Shown here piece by piece: positions 12,210-22,177 of a stretch of DNA of 64,000 bases. Under the pieces are notes generated by a model, which did no database searches, was not told the DNA's origin, and saw nothing but the letters and a program-made list of their open reading frames with translations. This stretch comes from Chalara sp. BL73 (Eukaryota > Ascomycota > Leotiomycetes > Helotiales). Within the stretch, counting starts at the first letter, position 1, and each line of letters opens with the position of its first letter. Where the stretch lies: positions 124,001 to 188,000 of the forward strand of contig CAKJVC010000160.1 in the NCBI GenBank assembly GCA_918026815.1. The letters are read 5' to 3'. The position numbers were made by a program, and so were the translations under genes.

Positions 12210-15200
12210 ATGGAGCCCGGCGACTATTCAACGAATGTATTATCCTCTGTACGTGGAAGATTCCTAACTATATATGTGCTTCGGCTAATTATGGTGCAGA
12301 GCAATTACACATCTATACAATACGAGTACTTTGAGCTCCAATCTGGATCTGGCCGAAATAAGCTTCAGAAATTGGAAGCGCAATGGAGGGATGTTGGAAT
12401 ACTTGTTCAGTGTGATCCAAGAAGGGACGGGATATGGAGGTTCAAAAGCCTGGTAGATAATGAAGGTGGTTTGCAAACGAATGGACGTGAAGTTGCAGAA
12501 AGCTTTACTGAAAATGATGCACAAGGGAACGGACTATTGCTGAGAGATAAGGGCACGTACGAGCCTGCTAGTCTTCTGAAGAGTAGGCTTCCTACTTCAA
12601 GTAGTTTCAGTTCTCCTAGCATTAGTTCTTCCCCATCTTCATCTATCGATGCCACAGTACGCAACGCACAGTCCATCAATTCTAGAGCTGTACAAGGGAA
12701 TGCTGGCCAGAGCATAACGAATGAGCTTGCGTTGCCATCTCCTGGGCCTAAATCAGCAACAATGCTCAATTGGCCAACACCGAAGGACATACATGAAGGC
12801 TTCATATCCGCTGTTTTGGGCTCTATTGTATATTTCCTCTGCCGCGATCATGGCTTTATTCCATTGAATTCACGAACTTTGATTTCGACGATTCCGAAGG
12901 CTTCCCATATGGATGTAAGCAGTACGATACTTGGTGCTGAAGCTGCTACTCTTGCAACGTTAGATATAAGTCATACATCTTTAGGTACGCTCGTTATCAA
13001 AGGGCAATCCGATAGCGCTCCTGGCTTACAGAATCTCTCGGCACCCGCAAGCATGGTGGATGGTTCTCCAGCCCTCACTACTGGCGCAGCTTTATGGCTA
13101 GCTCCTGGTGGAAATGCTGCGAGATATTATGGGAGCCAAGATGAAAGGAAACTCCCAGGTACTTTACCCATTTCTCAGCTTCAGCCCAATGTCACTAGTC
13201 ATCAACAAACAGGCTTGGGTGGTGCCACCATTAGTACATGGCAATTCAAATGCCTGGAGTGGCTCTCATCTAAGGGTTTGGATACTGTAGCACTTGAAAA
13301 AGGTGGTTGGGCGTTCGTTCAAATTATCAGTGGTAATCCACTCTACCTCAGTACTGACCACCCAGTGAACCCATTGCTCGAAGACTTTGCAGTCGTGCCG
13401 TGGCCAGCTCTGTTGTGTTATCAAACAACAAATGTTATGAATTGTGGTATTCCGCAATTGGTGGCTAGTAGCACTACTTCGGGAAGTCCGCTCTCGTTCG
13501 CTGAAGAGTGGTACTCAGGTCAAGAAGAGAGGGCAAATTTAATAACAAAGCGGCAGAAAGAGAGACATTCTACAGAAATGAGGTCCAAAGAACAAGCCGA
13601 CATTGATACGCGTACCTTACAATCAGTTGCATACTCGCCGATGGCATTAAGGAGAGGGAGCAATGCTGGTGCTATGTATCCAACTCCTCCAGATGCGCTG
13701 CACCATCCTGTAGGAGCCACGCCATCATTTGATGGTACTGTCTCGACACCGGGGAATCCTAACAACATGTTTGCTCAAGATGGCGAACAGGTCCAACGAA
13801 GTTCAAACACTGGAGTAGTCGTTGCCGAGAATGAAATATGGCCCTCCTCAGGTAGGAAGGAACACTCGAACATGACTACGAACATTGGCACGAATTTTAA
13901 TGACAATGATAATGACAACGATAATATTTTCGGGGATGATGTGGGAGGTGACTTATTTGGCGGAGACATCACGGATGCAGACTTCAACTTTTTCGATGAG
14001 CCAGATAACATTGATCTTGATCAACACCATCCTGCCTCGGACGATGTTGTTATGATGTCAGAAGGTGCTAATGATATGCTTGACATGCTCTTAAAAGTTC
14101 CAGGCCCGGTTGCACCTGTTATTCATCAGGAGAGTGAGATTATGAGCTTCGATGAAGGTAACAAAGATTCTACTAAGATCGAAGCTATCATTTCGGAAGA
14201 TGATATGAAACAAGAAACCCATGGCAGCGTCAGCAAAGATATGAAGAGACCGCCTCGATCTGTGATGAGTCCGCCTTTCAATATGGATTTTGTATATAAG
14301 AAAGTTGTACAGAACCTACCATTGGAAGGCCTTGGTTCTAGCTCAGGACGAGCCAGCAGCTTCAGTAAGATCGAGTTTAAGCCCTCTTTACTATCGGTGA
14401 ATGAAAAGTATGGCATCAATGGCCGCTTTAATATTTCTGATGAGGAGCAAGCTGTATTGCATGATAGCGGTGGTTTGCGTCCAACTGAGACCTCGGGTTG
14501 GAGCAAGAAATTGACAAGAAGTGAGCATGAGTCTCGCAAGTTAGCTCGGATCCTACAAGTCACTGATCATGAGCTGGAGTTTGCAGCGACATTTTACAGT
14601 GATATGTTGACTGAAGCGGATGCTGAAAGTCTGATTTCCGAGCAGGACGATGCTAGCTATACTGCAGATGATACGCCGTCCATTCTTAACCAAGGTATGA
14701 AGAGGAAGTGGACAGAAGATGAGGAGGATGAGGAGGATATGGCATCTTCTTTCAATGCCTTGGCTGTCGAACATACGCAATCGGTGGGTACACCCATGTC
14801 CACCACCAGCTCTCAGATTCCTCTCCTTGAGGTAGATCCTGCGGACTGGGCATTAGCAAATTACTTCACCTCGCCTGAGCCAGATTTTCAGCCAAATGCG
14901 CTATCAGATACTGATTGTATTGCCTCGGCACAAATTCTGGCTGAACAAGCTGTAACTGGCAATGTCAGGCTACCAAGCTCTGGTGGATTCACACCTTCTG
15001 ATTCCCAGATGTCTTCTTACAAGATCTCGAGCACTAGGGACCTAATTCGCAGACTTCGCAGCGCTGCAAGCTTCTGCCTGAAAGAGACAACAGCCTGTAC
15101 GATGCGTTCCTTCCTAGATATCCAAGGCATACCCGTATCTACTCAAAGCCTTCGGTTGCCTCCGCGACCAACACCACATCCTCGCGGCACTTCTTCCTTA

Positions 15201-16823
15201 GACGGGCAACGACCATCAAGTCCATTCCTTATACCGCCACCACCTATTGAGGTCCGAAGGGGAGACGCTAAACTTACGCTACTTTCATCGTCCATAAATT
15301 TCTGGGACACCTTGAGCCTAAGTCCTTCTAGAGGCAATAAAGACGTGACTGCGATGTGCATTTATCCAAATTCTGATGGACTAGCCGAAAGTGCAAGCAT
15401 CTTCCTCGATCAGATGAAAAGCATCTATGAATCGTCTAGATTGGGTAGCCACGACAGAATCACCGCCAAAGATATCCCCAACGGCCTTATGCCATTTACA
15501 GTTGACCCTGCTCCACAGATCAATAAGTCTCACCAATTATCTACCCTTAAAGACACTACTGCTCGAATAAGCAGAGCCTTGGCCGCCTTACCAGTAGAGG
15601 AGACAAACTTTGTCGTATACTTTGTATATCCAATCGACAATTCCACAATCCTGGTACATATATGCAGTGCCTTTCAACATCTTTTCAATGTTTATAAAAA
15701 GATACTCGCAGAAAGAAAGGCCAACACCGCAAATGAATTGGTTTTGCAACTGATTCCAATGGACCTTATAGCCTCACCAACGGCAATCATCGTGCCTTCA
15801 CCCTCAGAATATGCTCGCCTTGCTATGGAGGTATACGATCGGTGTTATAATTTTAGCTCACATTCATCTCCGGCCGCTATATTTTTGGACCAGTCACTAC
15901 CAAAGACAATTGACTTCAAGCTCAGCCCTAATCCGTCAGCATCTTTGTTGCAGGAAAATTCATGTTTACATCTCGCCTATGCGCAAAGCATCGACGACCG
16001 TTGGATTACGGCAGCATGGACCGACAGCCGAGGAGCCCAGCAGATGACTGCGTCATACTGTCTAGGGCGCAAGAACGAGCCGATATCAACACCATTCTCA
16101 GTTGTTGCGAACGAGATATGGGAGACAACGTTGGATTATGTATCCAAGAAAAAGGTACATTGGCGGCTTATGATTGCCAGAGTAGGGGTCATGGACCCCT
16201 CAGAGATCGACTTTTGGACTGGCCTTGCAGCGACAGAGTCGGACGCCCAAATCAACCTTACACTTCTCACGGTGCAGACAGATCCGTCTGTGAATCTGCT
16301 ACCACCACACATCACGTTAAACCCAAACACAAACGCTCCACAATCTATAGTAACACCAGTGTCAACACCACAAGCCTCCATCCTTTCCCCAGAAGCTGCA
16401 TCTACGCCTTCACGGGACAATCCTGCTGGCGTAGCATTTGGTGATCCCGTGGAGCCAGACAGTGATGCCCGCATTATAGACTTCACCGATCAGAGCTGGG
16501 GAGCAGTTCTCTCGCACCGTCTCAATAACTCGAACTCCCTCCTGGAGCTCAATCCAACACTTATCAGCGGATATTTGGTCAAAAGAGGCGGAGCCAACTT
16601 GGATGATCCTCCTGTCGTCATGGAGGTAAATATTGTACACTGTGAAGTGTCAGGGAATCCCCGAACCTTCCATGAAGGATTATTGAAGGAGATATTGATA
16701 TATTACCGCTCACTGGGCACGCTTGCCAGGGCTCGAGGCATGGTGGATGCGATCAAGGATATCAGGCCATGGCATATAGCTGCTGCTGAAAAGGCAGTGA
16801 AAGCATTGTACATGTTACAGTGA
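12210..16823 (+). CDS. MED13: Mediator of RNA polymerase II transcription subunit 13
   Basis: Largest subunit of the Mediator Cdk8 kinase module (Srb9/MED13), which links the kinase to core Mediator and controls transcription. I use exons 12210-12248 and 12300-16823 (1520 aa). The 51-nt intron (donor GTACGT, acceptor GTGCAG) is a multiple of three and stop-free, so it reads through, but its signals are good and its removal joins TNVLSS to SNYTSIQYEYFE, a better fit to fungal MED13 N termini. The N-terminal MED13 domain spans about residues 1-400, followed by a long acidic disordered centre with an Asp/Asn run. The C-terminal MID/PIWI-like region ends with a conserved block (GYLVKRGG, VNIVHCEVSGNPRTFHEGLL, IRPWHIAAAEKAVKALY). 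Length is within the fungal range. Confidence 0.93.
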   Translation: MEPGDYSTNVLSSVRGRFLTIYVLRLIMVQSNYTSIQYEYFELQSGSGRNKLQKLEAQWRDVGILVQCDPRRDGIWRFKSLVDNEGGLQTNGREVAESFTENDAQGNGLLLRDKGTYEPASLLKSRLPTSSSFSSPSISSSPSSSIDATVRNAQSINSRAVQGNAGQSITNELALPSPGPKSATMLNWPTPKDIHEGFISAVLGSIVYFLCRDHGFIPLNSRTLISTIPKASHMDVSSTILGAEAATLATLDISHTSLGTLVIKGQSDSAPGLQNLSAPASMVDGSPALTTGAALWLAPGGNAARYYGSQDERKLPGTLPISQLQPNVTSHQQTGLGGATISTWQFKCLEWLSSKGLDTVALEKGGWAFVQIISGNPLYLSTDHPVNPLLEDFAVVPWPALLCYQTTNVMNCGIPQLVASSTTSGSPLSFAEEWYSGQEERANLITKRQKERHSTEMRSKEQADIDTRTLQSVAYSPMALRRGSNAGAMYPTPPDALHHPVGATPSFDGTVSTPGNPNNMFAQDGEQVQRSSNTGVVVAENEIWPSSGRKEHSNMTTNIGTNFNDNDNDNDNIFGDDVGGDLFGGDITDADFNFFDEPDNIDLDQHHPASDDVVMMSEGANDMLDMLLKVPGPVAPVIHQESEIMSFDEGNKDSTKIEAIISEDDMKQETHGSVSKDMKRPPRSVMSPPFNMDFVYKKVVQNLPLEGLGSSSGRASSFSKIEFKPSLLSVNEKYGINGRFNISDEEQAVLHDSGGLRPTETSGWSKKLTRSEHESRKLARILQVTDHELEFAATFYSDMLTEADAESLISEQDDASYTADDTPSILNQGMKRKWTEDEEDEEDMASSFNALAVEHTQSVGTPMSTTSSQIPLLEVDPADWALANYFTSPEPDFQPNALSDTDCIASAQILAEQAVTGNVRLPSSGGFTPSDSQMSSYKISSTRDLIRRLRSAASFCLKETTACTMRSFLDIQGIPVSTQSLRLPPRPTPHPRGTSSLDGQRPSSPFLIPPPPIEVRRGDAKLTLLSSSINFWDTLSLSPSRGNKDVTAMCIYPNSDGLAESASIFLDQMKSIYESSRLGSHDRITAKDIPNGLMPFTVDPAPQINKSHQLSTLKDTTARISRALAALPVEETNFVVYFVYPIDNSTILVHICSAFQHLFNVYKKILAERKANTANELVLQLIPMDLIASPTAIIVPSPSEYARLAMEVYDRCYNFSSHSSPAAIFLDQSLPKTIDFKLSPNPSASLLQENSCLHLAYAQSIDDRWITAAWTDSRGAQQMTASYCLGRKNEPISTPFSVVANEIWETTLDYVSKKKVHWRLMIARVGVMDPSEIDFWTGLAATESDAQINLTLLTVQTDPSVNLLPPHITLNPNTNAPQSIVTPVSTPQASILSPEAASTPSRDNPAGVAFGDPVEPDSDARIIDFTDQSWGAVLSHRLNNSNSLLELNPTLISGYLVKRGGANLDDPPVVMEVNIVHCEVSGNPRTFHEGLLKEILIYYRSLGTLARARGMVDAIKDIRPWHIAAAEKAVKALYMLQ

Positions 16824-17211
16824 AATCTAGATTTAGGGGTATCTTGCCGAAAACCAATCGATTGACTAGAACAAAGTATAGATGAAATGAAGTATTATAC
16901 TGCATGCTGCCGAGCTGTTGCTCCAATTTCTTATCTTCAAGTAACTCAAATTACGAGTAAACTGCAATTTTCTAGAGAGAGCTGATGACGGCCAACCCCT
17001 GCAACGAGGGGAATATTTTGGTGGGGCTGGCATAGAGGGGCATTCTCGATTTTTTTGTCCTACACAAACTCTCCCACGTGTGACAGCGACCTGCTTCATT
17101 TGTGCACATCTTCAGGAGGGTCATCTCCAATCAGCCGAGTACAATTAAGTCATTTCCCCATCGTTGGCCTATCCATTCCTGCAACCGAAAGATTAATTGA
17201 AGACCAGCAAC
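16824..17211. other. Intergenic between MED13 and MTAP
   Basis: These 388 bp hold the 3' end of MED13 and the promoter of the next gene in the same direction. A CACGTG E-box-like hexamer occurs at about 17075, roughly 140 bp before the MTAP start. That motif can bind bHLH factors (Cbf1 type) linked to sulfur metabolism, but the site is short and the link is inference. Confidence 0.4.
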
Positions 17212-18413
17212 ATGGCAAATCTCCCCACCCACTTCGATGGTAATCTGCCCCTCCGCCTCTCCTTCCTTACCTCCAAGCATGATGATCGCCTTCCATCTAC
17301 TAACTCCCATCCAGAATCTGTACACATCGCCGTAATCGGCGGTACCGGCCTGCAAAAGCTCGATTCTTACACCCCCATCGCAACCGTCAACCCTTTAACC
17401 CCTTGGGGCTACCCGTCCGCGCCGATCACCATCCTCAAGCACAATAATCACCCCGTTGCGTTCCTTTCCCGCCACGGCACTCACCATGAGATTGCACCCC
17501 ATGAAGTGCCTAGCAGAGCGAATATTGCGGCCTTGAGGAGTATTGGAGTTAGGTGTATTGTAGCGTTCAGTGCGGTAGGAAGTTTGCAGGAGGAGGTTGC
17601 GCCGAGGGATTTTGTGGTGCCGGATCAGGTTATTGATCGTACGAAGGGTGAGTGGTGAATTTATATTTGAGGAGAGTAGGGGTTGGGGAGAGAAGTGTAC
17701 TTAAAGCCTAAGGGGAAATCGGACCACGAGAGCCATATGTTCCAGGTCAGATCTCAAAACGGGATGCGGATTTGACATTTGTTCAACATGATAGATCTAC
17801 AATCTAAAAGTGGGAGAATAGTGATGGGTACATGGCTGATCCTGAAATAGGAATCCGACCATTCACATTCTTCGAAAAAGGTGTTGTAGGACATGTCGGT
17901 TTCGCAGACCCATTCGATGCAAAGGTTGCCAACATTGTCAAAGAATGCGGTCATGCACTCGCTGGCGACGGAGTAAAGCTCCACGAAAAGGGAACAGTGA
18001 TCTGTATGGAAGGGCCGCAATTCTCGACACGTGCTGAATCCATCATGTACCGCTCCTGGGGTGGCACCGTGATCAACATGTCTGCGCTCCCAGAAGCCAA
18101 GCTTGCTCGTGAAGCAGAGCTCGCCTACCAGATGATCTGCATGGCCACTGACTACGACTGCTGGAAGTCTACAGAAGATGTTAACGTTGAGATGGTCATG
18201 GGACATATGGCTGCTAATAGCCATAATGCGAAGCTACTTGTCGCGGCTGTGCTGGATAAGCTAATTCAGATTGACAACAGTGAGACGGTTTTAGCAAAGC
18301 ATGTTGAGGGTAGCTCGACCGGAATGTTGAAGTTCATGGTGAAGAAAGATGTTAGGGGAAGTGAAGGCGCCAAAAACGTGGAGTTTCTGTTCCCTGGGAT
18401 CTGGGATCAGTGA
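17212..18413 (+). CDS. MEU1: S-methyl-5'-thioadenosine phosphorylase
   Basis: Cytosolic enzyme that phosphorolyses 5'-methylthioadenosine to adenine and 5-methylthioribose-1-phosphate, the first step of methionine salvage. Exons 17212-17647 and 17851-18413 encode 332 aa; the 203-nt intron is long for this window. Family features in order: phosphate-binding IGGTGL near residue 43, FLSRHGTHHEIAPHEVPSRANIAAL, the join DRTK-GIRPFTFFEKGVVGHVGFADPF, MEGPQFSTRAES, then MSALPEAKLAREAELAYQM. The following MATDYDCW holds the Asp pair that favours 6-aminopurines, which supports MTAP over purine nucleoside phosphorylase. The start is ATG 17212 (MANLPTHFDG). The gene is convergent with the downstream kinase. 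Confidence 0.95.
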
Positions 18414-19121
18414 GATGTTTTGGTGGACAAATTTTAGGGAAAGACTTAATATGATAGAATTATGAAGACGGCCATGAAGATCAGATAATGAATAGAAATA
18501 TAGACAAATATTAAAAATGCTGAGCATCGACTGCTTAATCATAGCATTAAGACTCATTTAAAGAAGGACACTTCTTGATTTTACGAGACTCCCCATCCAA
18601 TTTGGTGAGGTATAAAAATTATTCTGAAGTTGCTGTTCCCTAAACGTGGCTTAATCACCCTTGAATTTCAATGCCATGATCTGTAAATTGAACCCTCCTA
18701 GAGGACGACGTAAACGTAGACTGGTCCCTAGCAGAGTAGCTCAAGCTACAATACTTAATTCTTCCTAATCCTAGCCTGAAAACACTTTCTCGCTTTACGG
18801 TTGTCTTGAGAGTAATTATAGTGGTTACTCCAGCAAAAGAAAATATTTCTAGAATACGTTACTTTTTTTTGTATAAGTACTCATACGATATCCACGGGGG
18901 CTACTCTCTCATGTTCACGTCTTGCATACCTTCTACTGGAAACATGGCGTTCATACATTGTTAAGCGTCGCTCCTCATCTGTGCTCTTTCTATCACACGA
19001 ATGGTAATTAGGCAAACATGTTTGTTCCTCGGATATGTGTGATAGGCTATATGTAGAATATTTTTTTCCTCGAACGCTTTCAAATGCTCAAAATGCCTTG
19101 TCCCTACGCAAACATCATATC
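18414..19121. other. Convergent intergenic region
   Basis: These 708 bp lie between the 3' ends of MTAP (+) and the SRPK-like kinase (-). The region is AT-rich, with a run of T near 18865, and should contain both polyadenylation regions. No reading frame, repeat or RNA gene was recognised. Confidence 0.5.
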
Positions 19122-20776
19122 CTACCACTCCTCAGTCGTGAACCACGGGTGTTCAAGAACCTGTTCTGTGCTTAGTCTCTTCGCTGGGTCATAGTCCAGC
19201 ATCTTCAGTAATAAGTCATGAAAGCTTTTAGCTTCAGCATCTCCCATATCTTTTGGCTTCCCCAGTTGAAGCCCCTGCCAGACATCCCCAAACTGGCAGC
19301 CATCTTCTATATGATCATCAGGATTCTTGATATTGCCTTCGGCATCAATAACTCCATCCGCTCTTGTCCACTTCTCCCTGATGAAGGCTGGCAGCTTGCC
19401 AAAGCGGTCGATGATGTTCTTCATATGCTCGTCATCGGTTGCATCCTTATCGCTTGTCATCCACAGCGGGATCAGCGCGTCCAGAGTGACGATACGGAAA
19501 ATGGTGCATGCCAGTGCCCAAATATCCGCCTTCTCATTGTAAGGCTGCTTAACGACAATCTCCGGTGCTCTGATGTCGAGTGGATAAGGTTCCTTCCCGT
19601 CGTTGCATTCCTCAAATTTACATGCGGAACCCAAATCAATGAGTTTGACAGTGAAATTTGTTGGGGGTGGCGGCCCCATCTCGAGGCGGTCATGGAGCGA
19701 AACAGCAGACACAGTATACGGAGGATGGCCAGCTTCCAATGGTAAGCCATCTGCGCGCTCAACGACATTCATATAACTTCTCGTCCTCCTTATATTCATC
19801 GATTGCCATTCCTCGGGGGACATTGTAGTTTCATCACCATCACCCCCTTCCTTATCACTCCAAACATCCAGCTGGATAAAATCCTTACTCAGCGCATCTA
19901 GGTTATAGCATAATTCAAGCATGATATTTCCCGGCTGAATGTCTCTGTGCATGACCTTGTGAGCATGCAGATAATCCAGCCCTTGGGTTACTTGTCTACA
20001 CACTTCACGGGCGAATTTTGCGGGCCACTCATTAGTACCATACTTTCCAGGGTTGTACTCAGGATCGTATTGGTAGCGGCTGCAGAGGTCGATCACCTCT
20101 TCGAAACTGCGTCCTAAGGGCTCGAAAACGAGCACGAGATGCATGCCATTTGGACCTTCGAAGGTGAAGGAGTCGAGTTTTATACAGAGGTTCTCGGCAC
20201 CTGGATTGTCAATAAGCTCCGGATCTTCCTCAAAGGTCACTTCCATAGTCTTTTCGTCAGAGTAATCGGCCATGGTGACCTTTAACACGACAAAACGTTC
20301 ATCCCTGAATTAATGTCAGATTAGGCTGCCTTTAGAATCAGTTAATGGGAGCATACACTTTATCTTCAGCGAGCCACACTGTTGATCGTGTTGCCCACCC
20401 GAGCTTGCGGAAGACAACATAGCGGCCGTCTTTGAAGGACTCGCCAAACTTTACGGGGTGAAAACCGCCTTTCTTATAAAGCTCTTCGTATTCCTATTTT
20501 AAATTGTCAGTGAGAATGTCAGAGTAAAATTATTGTTACTAGTGGTGTACATACACAGTGCAAATTACAGGGTTTGAAAAAACGTGGGGGAATGCTTGGG
20601 TCAACCAACGATATATGTTCCCCATTGTCTTCGCTGTTGTTTATTTCTCCTTCGCTCTCAGCATCCTGTTTAGCTTGGATACTCTTGTTTGCCTCAAGCA
20701 CCTCCTGGCTCTCAGAAAGCTTCGTCTCTGCTAGTTTGGATTCAAGAACCCCTTTTGGCTCGGTTTTGTTTCCCAT
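19122..20776 (-). CDS. SRPK-type Ser/Thr protein kinase
   Basis: Exons 20776-20555, 20493-20357 and 20304-19122 encode 513 aa. An acidic N-terminal leader leads to the SRPK signature EYEELYKKGGFHPVKFGESF, and the glycine loop reads RKLGWATRSTVWLAED. The VAIK lysine is in VVLKV (Lys128). The catalytic loop is HRDIQPGNIML (His239, Asp241) and the metal motif is DLGSA (Asp343), replaced DFG as usual in SRPKs. Activation-segment motif RAPEIVV and the terminal YDPAKRLSTEQVLEHPWF follow. The SRPK insert between lobes is short and acidic, around residues 260-320. SRPKs phosphorylate RS-domain splicing factors; this one belongs to the expanded filamentous-fungal group, so its substrate is unknown. 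The usual catalytic-loop lysine is Gln243. Its start codon lies about 230 bp from a transposon. Confidence 0.9.
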
Positions 20777-21032
20777 TTTGATGTTATGTATGATCCAACA
20801 GAGGTAAATATGAAAGTGTTAGCTTCGAGATAAAACAACAAACACAAAAATTTAGAGTAAAAGGACAGTACTCAATTTTAACCAGTATACTCATCTATAT
20901 ACATACCTCTCTTGAGGATGAGGCTCAGCAGTATGCACTGCCTTCACGTGAACATCTATTTTAGTATTATATCACGTGACATACAGGGTAATCCAGGTGT
21001 GTCAGGGTCCCAATACATATACCACTATGGTA

Positions 21033-21476
21033 GGTTCAACAGTGGGTGCACGAATTCCCGACGCACCCCTAAAATTGAGGAAAACACACCTAAATTTACC
21101 TACTTTACATCATTACAGAACTTGGTTCTTTCTATGAAATAAGTTAAAATTTATTTTCTGAACTAATATTAGCTAAAACTGCTAATTTTGTTAGTTAGAA
21201 TTTTTATTTTGTTTTTTGTTATAAATTTTCAATTTTCTAGCATTAAAGTTACTAGTAAAATTTTGACTTTTAAAATAACTCTTTAAAAATTAAGTTTTAG
21301 ACTAACTTTTATATATGAAAATTAATAAGAATGTTTATGAGACTTTATATCTTGATTTTGAAGTATAGTTATAATATAAATTTGTAATGTAATCAAGTTA
21401 AGAACATGGTGCATTTTGGTGTGTTTTCCTCAATATTCAGGGGTGCGTCGGGAATTCGTGCACCCACTGTTGGGTT
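21033..21476. mobile_element. Nested inverted-repeat element (436 bp) inside the MULE-like arm
   Basis: The insert 21037-21472 begins CAACAGTGGGTGCACGAATT and ends with its exact reverse complement. Inverted repeats extend about 54 bp, with one small mismatch block, through a GAGGAAAACACACC segment. It is flanked by GGTT at 21033-21036 and 21473-21476. The uninterrupted right arm of the host element reads GGTAGGTTTATAA across the same place, which proves the insertion and fixes a 4-bp duplication. The core is very AT-rich and has no ORF. The superfamily is not identified. Confidence 0.82.
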
Positions 21477-21524
21477 TATAATTTGCTTAGGTAAGCGCTC
21501 AAAACCTACCACCCCACCACACAG

Positions 21525-21645
21525 GGCAACAAGCCTGTAATTACAGGGCAACCAGCCTGTAAACAAAGAACAACTAGCCTTTAAAACACAAAGCAACCAG
21601 CCTGTATTTACAAAGCAATCAGCCTGTAAAAACGCGATTACAAAC
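21525..21645. repeat. Left-arm array of about 22-bp subrepeats
   Basis: About five degenerate copies of a unit reading CAGGGCAACAAGCCTGTAAT and similar occur in tandem. They are the inverted counterpart of the right-arm array and end at a shared block containing AAAAACGCGATTA. Confidence 0.8.
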
Positions 21646-21924
21646 TTGTAGTACAACTATATATTGCTTTTAAAACTAGTTTCACAAATCAATTTAAACT
21701 TAAGCAAAACAGTATTATTATGCTTTTCGTATTAGTTGATTTATTTTATACAATAATTGACAAAAAACAGTGTTTTGTTAATGTGACTGTAGCAATCAAT
21801 TTTCGTTCAAAAACCTCGCAAAATCAGTCACGAGCTTACATAAAGCATACTCAAAAGTTTAACATCAAAAAAAAACCTTTTTAAAGCTATAAATAGAATT
21901 ACACACAAATAAAATTATTTCAGG

Positions 21925-22110
21925 TTTATAATCGCGTTTTTACAAGCTAGTCACGTTGTGTTTTACAGGCTGGTTGTTCTGTGCTTATAGGCTAGTTGTC
22001 CTGTGTTTACAGGCTGGTTGTTCTGTGTGTACAGGCTTGTTGCTTTATGTTTACAGGCTGGTTGCCCTGTAATTACAGGCTTGTTGCCCTGTGTGGTGGG
22101 GTGGTAGGTT
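21925..22110. repeat. Right-arm array of about 22-bp subrepeats
   Basis: About seven tandem copies of a unit reading TACAGGCTGGTTGTTCTGTG occur with a period of about 22 bp. Variants swap GGTTG with GTTGC or AGTTG. The array forms the inner part of the right inverted repeat. Confidence 0.82.
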
Positions 22111-22177
22111 TTGAGCGCTTACCTAAGCAAATTATAAACCTACCATAGTGGTAAATGTATTGGGACCCGGTGTGTCA

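Larger units (their letters stand above)
20996..22177. mobile_element. MULE-like inverted-repeat element with 9-bp target duplication
   Basis: The element spans 21005-22168 (1164 bp). It is flanked by perfect 9-bp direct repeats GGTGTGTCA at 20996-21004 and 22169-22177. The ends are inverted: GGGTCCCAATACAT at the left and its complement at the right. Similarity runs on for about 200-250 bp in each arm, through a conserved block at 21475-21530 and 22090-22140, then arrays of about 22-bp subrepeats, to roughly 21650 and 21920. The core of about 270 bp is AT-rich with no credible ORF, so the element is non-autonomous. A 9-bp duplication and long subrepeat-bearing inverted repeats fit Mutator-like elements; no transposase is present, so the superfamily is inferred. 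The left arm is interrupted by a second element at 21037-21472. Confidence 0.85.

Noticed and set aside
21393..21656. 87-codon frame across the nested transposon
   Set aside because: It crosses the boundary of the inner element and consists of the subrepeats read in one frame.
21005..22168. LTR retrotransposon interpretation of the repeat island
   Set aside because: The ends are inverted, not direct, and there is no reverse transcriptase or primer-binding site.
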